A DNA stretch of 64,000 nt. Source: Actinomucor elegans. Lineage: Eukaryota > Mucoromycota > Mucoromycetes > Mucorales > Mucoraceae. The notes beneath the pieces were generated by a model that saw only the letters and a list, made by a program, of their open reading frames with translations, had not been told where the DNA came from and did no database searches. This document shows positions 56,377 to 64,000 of the stretch, one piece after another. Within the stretch, counting starts at the first letter, position 1, and each line of letters opens with the position of its first letter. Made by a program: the position numbers and the translations under genes. The DNA lies in assembly GCA_026027325.1 (NCBI GenBank), contig JAMSLZ010000005.1, positions 2,976,001 through 3,040,000 of the forward strand. The letters are read 5' to 3'.

Positions 56377-59300
56377 TTAATAAGGTCTCCAAGCAACATA
56401 TGTTTTGTCTTTATTTAATAAAGAAGGTATAAGTATAGCATATCCTATTATGTCCTTGGCTTTGATTATTTTCCATAGGAGCCTTTCTTCATAGGGTTGC
56501 GTATAATAGCAGCATGTTTGACCATCAAACACTAAAGTCGTTTGATGTTGTAATAAGGCAAGTATTTGATCTTTCCATCTAATAAACTGCTTTACTTGGC
56601 CTATATTATATTGTAAGGACATAGTATCATCTGATATGTATGCAACTATCTTTTGGTTTTGTTTTCTTGAAGAAATATCAACGGTTTGGCCATTCCTCGT
56701 TTTACCGTAAGTATTAGAAGTAGAAACAGAGTACTCCTCTTCTGTTGAACTGGAACCATTATGATCGGCTAGATATTGCTGGATTAGATGCTTAATATCA
56801 CACGTTGGAAATAATTGGTTGATTAAGTCAGCAGAAGAAGGTTTAAATACCATATCTTCATCAACACTATGGCTTTCAATTCCAATCTGCCAGTTTTTAT
56901 ACGCTTTTGTGTAGTGATCCATTAGAACAGTGACAGAGTTTTTTTGAGGATTTTGTTTAGACTTGATATGTCTTTTTACATCTTGAATACTTCTTTCAAG
57001 AGTTCGGGCGCTTATCAATCTAAGTGGACCAAGCTGAAAAATAATATAGGACAAATGTTTTAGATAATGCTGGTTAATGGTAAATGTATCTTTTCCCATC
57101 TTCTGCAGTAAGAACGCATGCCATCTTTTACTAATCTAGAATGAAAAGACGATATAAATTATCGAAAACTTAGCATAGCTGCACGTAGTAGTCTCTCAAA
57201 AAAAAAACTTACTCATCAATCCGTAACAGATCACTTGGATATATGTTGAATTTTTGGGTCAAAGTGCAGACCATGGATATTGATTTCAAAGCATTGCACG
57301 CATCATCAACAGCTTCCAGTACAGGAGAAGCTACCTTTCTCTTCTTTTTTCTATTTCTTTCGGTTTGGTAAATATCAGCATGTTGTTTTCGTAACGCCTC
57401 CACTACCAAAGTGGGTACTATGTACATTAAAAAATCAATCCAGTCAACGCTACGAGATTGGCCTGATTTGGAAGAAATATCTAAGTGAAGAAAAAAGCAA
57501 GGATATTAATTCATTGGAATAATTAGCATTAAGTTTCTTGAGTTAATCTCTAATACCTATAAATTGACCATCAATGGCTCCATTTGGAAGCATTCGTTGT
57601 ATTTGAACCATTGCTCTGCCAATTTCTTCTCTATAGGCGTTCCGAAGGAACAAAGGGTTATAGTATCCGAATCTCTGAGAGTCATCCTTCATCATGGACC
57701 ATATGTGCTTGGCTATATTCATTCCCCATAAGTGCATCTCATCTAATCCAAAAAATGAACATCCATGAAAGCTTTTTAATAATGCAAATGGCAATTTCCC
57801 TTTGAGTGAAGTAGCCTAGATAGTTAATCAAATCATACTGCATTAGACACTGATACAGTTACTATTGTTTAATTTATTAAGCTTCTTACCAAGTCACCGT
57901 TTTGATAATCCTCAGAAGTCCTTAATGGGTATTCAATGGGCTCTTGTGCTTCATTTGTTCCAGGAAAAACTATAGTCCTTTTTGATTTGGAATAAATGCC
58001 TTTGATCTTGCAAATGCGGCATCCATGGTAAGAATTATGGCCAGCATGTAAACATAGCTCTGATAGTCCAGGAATATCACCAATTATGTTTAATAAGTGG
58101 GCCTTTATACGGATGGAAGAGGTTCCTGTTTCGACAATAATGCCTTCTGTTTCCAAAACGAGAAGCTCCTGGATGGTAGGATAAAGGAAACTAAAGATAT
58201 CATAGGGTTTTCTCGGACCAGGTATGACGGCAACGATCAGTCTGTTTTCTGGATCAAATCTATAATAGAGCATTTAATTTATCCATTAAAGTTTCAGCGC
58301 CAAGTTATTTTGTTTTGTACCTTTGTTCTGGTGGTATATCATTAATAGTAAACATGATAATTGCCATACTATTATCACCTGTGTCAAAAGGATGGAATCC
58401 ATCGTAATGGAACGAGAGCGAGAGGTTATAGTCTTCTTCGGCGTCACTATTTCTACTTTTAAAAGCGAATCCATCCAATATATCTCTCTCGCAGCCATCA
58501 AGCTCATCGGTTGAACTATACACAGAGCTACGCGTAGCTTTATATTTCAACTTCTTCCTATTCTTTTCAGACAGCATAAAATAGGCCAACTGCTTACTAA
58601 GTGATAGTTGGTAATGCTTGGCTTTAGCTTCCATGATAGTTGATGTGGACGATGTCTCTTCATAACGATGTCTCTTGCAACTTAACCTAGGGCAAGCAGT
58701 TTGACTGTCACCAGGGTAATACATGTAGCACCCTTCAGGACACATGTCATATTTATCAGCTTGAAGTTGGATTATATGATTATTATTAATGCTTTCGCAT
58801 TTATACGGGCTGATGAATTTTAGATGTTCTATAAAAGAAAATAAGAATAGCAGTGAGCACACTGGTAGTAGTAAAGCAGCAAGATGGAAATAATAACTAT
58901 ACCACTATTCATCTCAATTAAGTACTCATTGAAGAAGTTGAATATTTTTTCGGTCGTACTTTTTGATACATTGTTTTCTTTTAAGAGATACTTCAGTTCT
59001 AGACTTTTCCTCTCTGGAGGACTTAAAATATCCATGTACTGTTTACCATCGTCCTTGATTTTAAGCTGAATAGGATGGGTAATAGTATCTTTGAATTTGC
59101 TTAATCTAGAGTATATTTCTTCCACTGTGGTTTTTTTTATTGCGTCTTCTTCTATAGCGCCAACTGTTCGCCAACCTTCTTGTATTACCTTAGTTTTTTC
59201 TGAATTTCTTCTTCATTCGCTATAGAGTCGCATTCATCCAAGCTGTTCATATCTACAGAGTTACTGAAATCACAGTGGCTTGTTCGTAAAATATCAGCAG

Positions 59301-59529
59301 GATTGTTATTTACAATATCAGTGCTTGATTGATGTTGCGTTTCATGGTTTAAAAGATCATCTGATACATAAGGGTTACTGGCGAAATGACCTTGCTGAGA
59401 TAGTGTAAGTTTCTGCTTTACTTGACTATATATATTGAAAGCACGTCGCATTCTGCAATTGATAATATGCCTTCTTATTTCTTTTTTAGTAAAGTACTGT
59501 TGACACACTGGGCAGTTTTCACCAGGCAT
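56377..59529 (-). CDS. Tnp2-like CACTA transposase, left copy (frameshifted)
   Basis: Probable DDE-type transposase. The N-terminus (MPGENCPVCQQYFTKKEIRR followed by HIINC) is a CCHC-like zinc finger. Later segments are KYDMCPEGCYMY with more paired Cys, FHYDGFHPFDTGDNS (Tnp2-like DGFxPF), VAVIPGPRKPYDIFSFL, LLNIIGDIPGLSELCLHAGH with YHGCRICK, HGCSFFGLDEMHLWGMNIAK, and ISKRWHAFLLQKMGKDTFTI, then NQHYLKHL with LGPLRLISARTLERSI. The IPGP...GDIPG...CRxC order is typical of Tnp2. At least six short introns are needed. Near 59203-59206 one A is missing relative to the right copy (AAA versus AAAA), which shifts the frame after IANEEE. If real, this copy is broken; if a sequence error, it is intact. 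Confidence 0.82.
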
Positions 59530-60139
59530 TATTCTTGTTGAAATAGGCGAAAGAGTAAATAAAGGTAAAAGCGTTGGGACTCTGCACGTATTATATGCAC
59601 AGTTTTAGAGATGCGGTAAAAATTGAATAAAAAGCGAATAAATGAATTAAAACCGTTTATGAGGTTTTATTGATCTAAAGTAAGTTTAGCTATCCTATCT
59701 AGCACGTATGTCTTGTATTTAGATTTCAAAGAAAATAGTCTCTTGGTAACAATCAAAGGTCTTTTTTAATATATGTTCACTCTGCATTAATTGTCCTTTC
59801 AGCGGTGATCCAAACTTCCCTCTTTAGATGGATGGTTAGATGAAACCCATTCCTTAATATATATATGCAGAGTGCCATATGTGCGTTTCACCACAAGAGA
59901 GATATCAATATTCGAGCAAGGTTTGTTTATTACGCATAATTACGTTACATTAGCTCTAATAGGTTCTGATTTTTTGTATATGATACCTAGCACTTCCTGG
60001 TAAGATTCTCCCGACACAGGCTATACCTATTAAGTTAAAGCCATTTTAACTGCAGGGCTTATGATATAAAGATGGTTCCACTACATGCATTTCTTTTGCA
60101 CTCATTTCTTTCCATAAATTTTATAAAATCATTAGAATC
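59530..60139. promoter_or_regulatory. Divergent promoter region of transposon genes
   Basis: 610 bp between the divergent transposase and accessory starts, mirrored at 62232-62840. No defined sites are assigned. Confidence 0.45.
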
Positions 60140-60812
60140 ATGCCAGCTAACAGAAGACAAATTAGACAGACCAGCCAATCCAGTCAATCCAGCAGCAGAG
60201 AAAACGACAGAGATCTTAACAGTCAAATAAATCTACCTCCACCTTGGATGGAAGATTTTAAACAAGATCTCGTAAACTATTTCGATGAAAAGCTTCAACC
60301 CTCTTTAAACATAGGAAGCTCAAAAACTATCCCAGTGCCAAAGAAGCAAAGGAGAGTAAATTCTAAAGTCTATATCCAATGCTTTTTAAAAGACACCTAA
60401 AGGAGCCAGTGCCTAATGATGAAGATATCAGCAGCCTGATGGGAATACTTGATCAAGAAGCTTTCTCTTCAGTACTAACTTTTGCGCAGCAGAACCCAGA
60501 AGCTGCATGTAAAAGCTGGAGGCTGCTTTCTTCTCTTAATAAGCTCTCCATGATACAGTCGGCACTACAACAGTCGATAGCATCAGATGAACGGCTTGCT
60601 ATCATCAACAAGTGTGTAAGATTTTGGCCTTGCGAGTTTCTTGTGCAAGAAAAATGGACTAACAGAAGCAAATATAACAGGAAGAAAGTGTAAGTGTACA
60701 TTCTATAACTATTGCATATTGAATCAAAAGGAGAGAAAAATGAACACCCATTTGTAGGCTTCAAGCGGAAGGTGCGCAGTTAAGAAATGCAAGAAATCAA
60801 GGACTGCAGTAA
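60140..60812 (+). CDS. Transposon accessory protein, left copy (frameshifted)
   Basis: Unrecognised protein of about 205 residues, transcribed away from the transposase. It begins MPANRRQIRQTSQSSQSSSR, then NLPPPWMEDFKQDLVNYFDE and a basic stretch KKQRRVNSKVYIQCFLK. A helical C-terminal part follows (ISSLMGILDQEAFSSVLTF, CKSWRLLSSLNKLSMIQSAL, CVRFWPCEFLVQEKW). One intron (donor GTAAGT at about 60692) leads to LQAEGAQLRNARNQGLQ. Near 60391-60393 the left copy reads GACACC where the right copy reads GAACACC, breaking the frame before HLKEPVPND. Position and partner suggest a TnpA-like DNA-binding accessory factor, but no known domain is visible. Confidence 0.6.
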
Positions 60813-60970
60813 TATATCAGTAAATATAATTAGCTTAATATATATACCCATTTGTATCGTTTATTCTTATGAATAAAGAGTCATCATTACACATATGTTG
60901 TTTCATTATCTATACATGGTTAATACATGCAAAAAAGGTTGAAATATAAGTGGTTGAAATCATAGGAAGG

Positions 60971-61204
60971 TTAACATGCTTTTCGAGTGAATTGCAAGTG
61001 AATTGCCAGTTAACATGTTTTTCGAGTGAATTGCAAGTGAATTGCAAGTTAACATGTTTTTCGAGTGAATTGCAAGTGAATTGCAAGTTAACATGTTTTT
61101 CGAGTGAATTGCAAGTGAATTGCGAGTTAACATGTTTTTCGAGTTAATTTAAGGTGAATTTCGGGTTAACCTGATTTTCAAGTGAATTGCAGGTGAATTG
61201 CAAG
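60971..61204 (+). repeat. 39-bp tandem repeat array, six units
   Basis: Six direct units starting at 60971, 61010, 61049, 61088, 61127 and 61166, each TTAACATG-TTTTTCGAG followed by two TGAATTGCAAG 11-mers. Units 5 and 6 are diverged. This is the inner end of the left arm; units 1-4 have inverted partners on the right. Confidence 0.95.
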
Positions 61205-61244
61205 TTAACTTGAATTCACTCGAAACGGCAACGATTCTCCTGCA
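61127..61244. other. Non-palindromic centre of the inverted structure
   Basis: About 118 bp between the last mirrored left unit and the first mirrored right unit. It contains two diverged 39-bp units and a short segment GAAACGGCAACGATTCTCC not found elsewhere in the window. Confidence 0.7.
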
Positions 61245-61402
61245 ACTCGCAATTCACTTGCAATTCACTCGAAAAACATGTTAACTTGCAATTCACTTGC
61301 AATTCACTCGAAAAACATGTTAACTTGCAATTCACTTGCAATTCACTCGAAAAACATGTTAACTTGCAATTCACTTGCAATTCACTCGAAAAGCATGTTA
61401 CC
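61245..61402 (-). repeat. 39-bp tandem repeat array, right arm, about four inverted units
   Basis: Inverted counterparts of the left units (CACTTGCAATTCACTCG then AAAAACATGTTAACTTG). About four units are present, versus six on the left, so array lengths differ between arms. Confidence 0.9.
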
Positions 61403-61558
61403 TTCCTATGATTTCAACCACTTATATTTCAACCTTTTTTGCATGTATTACCATGTATAGATAATGAAACAACATATGTGTAATGATGACTCTTTATTCA
61501 ATAAGATAACGATACAAAATGGGTATATAATATTAAGCTAATTATATTTACTGATATA

Positions 61559-62231
61559 TTACTGCAGTCCTTGATTTCTTGCATTTCTTAACTGCGCACC
61601 TTCCGCTTGAAGCCTACAAATGGGTGTTCATTTTTCTCTCCTTTTGATTCAATATGCAATAGTTATAGAATGTACACTTACACTTTCTTCCTGTTATATT
61701 TGCTTCTGTTAGTCCATTTTTCTTGCACAAGAAACTCGCAAGGCCAAAATCTTACACACTTGTTGATGATAGCAAGCCGTTCATCTGATGCTATCGACTG
61801 TTGTAGTGCCGACTGTATCATGGAGAGCTTATTAAGAGAAGAAAGCAGCCTCCAGCTTTTACATGCAGCTTCTGGGTTCTGCTGCGCAAAAGTTAGTACT
61901 GAAGAGAAAGCTTCTTGATCAAGTATTCCCATCAGGCTGCTGATATCTTCATCATTAGGCACTGGCTCCTTTAGGTGTTCTTTTAAAAAGCATTGGATAT
62001 AGACTTTAGAATTTACTCTCCTTTGCTTCTTTGGCACTGGGATAGTTTTTGAGCTTCCTATGTTTAAAGAGGGTTGAAGCTTTCATCGAAATAGTTTACG
62101 AGATCTTGTTTAAAATCTTCCATCCAAGGTGGAGGTAGATTTATTTGACTGTTAAGATCTCTGTCGTTTTCTCTGCTGCTGGATTGACTGGATTGGCTGG
62201 TCTGTCTAATTTGTCTTCTGTTAGCTGGCAT
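61559..62231 (-). CDS. Transposon accessory protein, right copy (frameshifted)
   Basis: Mirror copy of the gene at 60140-60812 and of equal length (673 nt). The left break is absent here (CFLKEHLKEPVPND reads through), but an A is missing in GATGAAAGC near 62080 (left: GATGAAAAGC), so the N-terminal third is out of frame. Between them, the two copies show the intended reading at both sites. The one intron, mirrored, lies near 61616-61680. Function is unknown; it is probably a DNA-binding helper for transposition. Confidence 0.58.
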
Positions 62232-62840
62232 GATTCTAATGATTTTATAAAATTTATGGAAAGAAATGAGTGCAAAAGAAATGCATGTAGTGGAACCATC
62301 TTTATATCATAAGCCCTGCAGTTAAAAATGGCTTTAACTTAATAGGTATAGCCTGTGTCGGGAGAATCTTACCAGGAAGTGCTAGGTATCATATACAAAA
62401 AATCAGAACCTATTAGAGCTAATGTAACGTAATTATGCGTAATAACAAACCTTGCTCGAATAGTGATATCTCTCTTGTGGTGAAACGCACATATGGCACT
62501 CTGCATATATATATTAGGAATGGGTTTTCATCTAACCATCCATCTAAAGAGGGAAGTTTGGATCACCGCTGAAAGGACAATTAATGCAGAGTGAACATAT
62601 ATTAAAAAAGACCTTTGATTGTTACCAAGAGACTATTTTCTTTGAAATCTAAATACAAGACATACGTGCTAGATAGGATAGCTAACTTACTTTAGATCAA
62701 TAAAACCTCATAAAACGGTTTTAATTCATTTATTCGCTTTTATTCAATTTTTACCGCATCTCTAAAACTGTGCATATAATACGTGCAGAGTCCCAACGCT
62801 TTTACCTTTATTTTACTCTTTCGCCTATTTCAACAAGAAT

Positions 62841-64000
62841 ATGCCTGGTGAAAACTGCCCAGTGTGTCAACAGTACTTTACTAAAAAAGAAATAAGAAGG
62901 CATATTATCAATTGCAGAATGCGACGTGCTTTCAATATATATAGTCAAGTAAAGCAGAAACTTACACTATCTCAGCAAGGTCATTTCGCCAGTAACCCTT
63001 ATGTATCAGATGATCTTTTAAACCATGAAACGCAACATCAATCAAGCACTGATATTGTAAATAACAATCCTGCTGATATTTTACGAACAAGCCACTGTGA
63101 TTTCAGTAACTCTGTAGATATGAACAGCTTGGATGAATGCGACTCTATAGCGAATGAAGAAGAAAATTCAGAAAAAACTAAGGTAATACAAGAAGGTTGG
63201 CGAACAGTTGGCGCTATAGAAGAAGACGCAATAAAAAAAACCACAGTGGAAGAAATATACTCTAGATTAAGCAAATTCAAGATACTATTACCCATCCTAT
63301 TCAGCTTAAAATCAAGGACGATGGTAAACAGTACATGGATATTTTAAGTCCTCCAAGAGGAAAAGTCTAGAACTGAAGTATCTCTTAAAAGAAAACAATG
63401 TATCAAAAGTACGACCGAAAAAATATTCAACTTCTTCAATGAGTACTTAATTGAGATGAATAGTGGTATAGTTATTATTTCCATCTTGCTGCTTTACTAC
63501 TACCAGTGTGCTCACTGCTATTCTTATTTTCTTTTATAGAACATCTAAAATTCATCAGCCCGTATAAATGCGAAAGCATTAATAATAATCATATAATCCA
63601 ACTTCAAGCTGATAAATATGACATGTGTCCTGAAGGGTGCTACATGTATTACCCTGGTGACAGTCAAACTGCTTGCCCTAGGTTAAGTTGCAAGAGACAT
63701 CGTTATGAAGAGACATCGTCCACATCAACTATCATGGAAGCTAAAGCCAAGCATTACCAACTATCACTTAGTAAGCAGTTGGCCTATTTTATGCTGTCTG
63801 AAAGAATAGGAAGAAGTTGAAATATAAGCTACGCGTAGCTCTGTGTATAGTTCAACCGATGAGCTTGATGGCTGCGAGAGAGATATATTGGATGGATTCG
63901 CTTTTAAAAGTAGAAATAGTGACGCCGAAGAAGACTATAACCTCTCGCTCTCGTTCCATTACGATGGATTCCATCCTTTTGACACAGGTGATAATAGTAT
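62841..64000 (+). CDS. Tnp2-like CACTA transposase, right copy (partial, frameshifted)
   Basis: Mirror of the transposase at 56377-59529; the window ends before the IPGP/GDIPG region. The N-terminus reads MPGENCPVCQQYFTKKEIRR as in the left copy. The frame is open through EENSEKTKVIQEGWRTVG, where the left copy is broken, but is shifted near 63277-63281 (AA for AAA), 63353-63357 (one base missing) and 63801-63803 (AAA for AAAA), each at places where the left copy is intact. This reciprocal pattern suggests random indels, not decay of one old copy. Confidence 0.78.

Larger units (their letters stand above)
58370..61126 (+). repeat. Palindrome, left arm (as mirrored in window)
   Basis: Reverse complement of 61245-64000 apart from single-base indels. 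The left arm probably continues to 56067; only the part whose partner lies inside the window is listed. Confidence 0.9.
56067..64000. mobile_element. CACTA-type (Tnp2-like) DNA transposon in inverted composite form, right end outside window
   Basis: The left terminus reads CACTATGGGAAAA, the CACTA signature of EnSpm elements, followed by subterminal AAGTGAAT motifs. Inside are a Tnp2-like transposase on the minus strand and a divergent accessory gene. At about 61186 the sequence turns into its own inverse, with a second accessory gene and a second transposase that runs off the window at 64000. The mirror of 56067 falls near 66.3 kb. Either this is one element with arms of about 5 kb, or two copies in inverted orientation, or an assembly fold-back. 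The 3-bp duplication expected for CACTA insertion would be ATA. Confidence 0.75.
61245..64000 (-). repeat. Palindrome, right arm (runs off the window)
   Basis: Reverse complement of the left arm. In every stretch I compared, differences are one-base indels, nearly all in A or T runs. Confidence 0.9.

Noticed and set aside
60971..61402. CRISPR-like array
   Set aside because: The units are contiguous tandem repeats without unique spacers, in a eukaryotic transposon.
60950..61460. Repetitive open frames with a 13-residue repeat
   Set aside because: These are translations of the 39-bp tandem DNA array (39 is a multiple of 3), not a protein gene.

Overview
This 64-kb window is nuclear DNA of a fungus, most likely an early-diverging Mucoromycota of the Mucorales type. 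This is inferred from gene content and style, not from a database match. Genes are split by many 45-90 nt GTAAG...AG introns, intergenic DNA is very A+T-rich, and CT-rich tracts precede several start codons. The protein set fits a fungus: an Mnn9-type mannosyltransferase, a copper-fist factor, a WOPR regulator, an HSF, GAA1, and a Tnp2-like DNA transposon.

Layout. 0.5-2.6 kb: membrane-anchored class-3 aldehyde dehydrogenase. 3.5-4.2 kb: ribosomal protein L24, convergent with a secreted subtilisin-like protease (4.3-7.2 kb). 7.9-9.3 kb: heat-shock factor. 11.2-12.4 kb: quinone-oxidoreductase-like MDR enzyme. 15.0-16.1 kb: Mnn9/Van1/Anp1 glycosyltransferase. 17.1-17.8 kb: small copper-fist factor. 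20.7 kb: tRNA-Arg(UCU), followed 112 bp later by an intact Ty3/Gypsy retrotransposon (20,922-26,173) with identical 154-bp LTRs. 27.7-32.8 kb: a co-directional run of SSF1/PPAN-type Brix protein, WOPR regulator, HSP10 and Kae1/OSGEP. 35.1 kb: 2H-phosphoesterase-like protein. 36.0-40.5 kb: reticulon and long-form tRNase Z. 42.4 kb: second copy of the same tRNA-Arg. 44.1-49.2 kb: RAB3GAP2 N-terminal-domain protein and a SART3/Prp24-like HAT protein without RRMs. 50.1-53.4 kb: tRNA-dihydrouridine synthase and a SAM methyltransferase. 53.5-55.9 kb: GAA1.

From 56,067 to the window end lies a large CACTA-type element arranged as a palindrome centred near 61,186. Each arm carries a Tnp2-like transposase and a divergently transcribed accessory gene. 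The outer left end starts CACTATGGG, 138 bp upstream of the GAA1 start. The right arm runs off the window. The arms differ, wherever I compared them, only by single-base indels, nearly all in homopolymers. Several conserved genes elsewhere also need a single-base correction. Residual sequencing error is therefore a serious alternative to true pseudogenisation.

Co-localised functions include tRNA processing and modification (tRNase Z, Kae1, Dus, two tRNA genes), ribosome and spliceosome biogenesis (L24, SSF1, SART3-like) and the secretory pathway (Mnn9, GAA1, reticulon, RAB3GAP2-like, subtilase). They are on mixed strands and I see no operon-like or biosynthetic cluster logic. Intergenic DNA carries scattered degenerate copies of a repeat with a GAGAGATCTATTGAT-like core.
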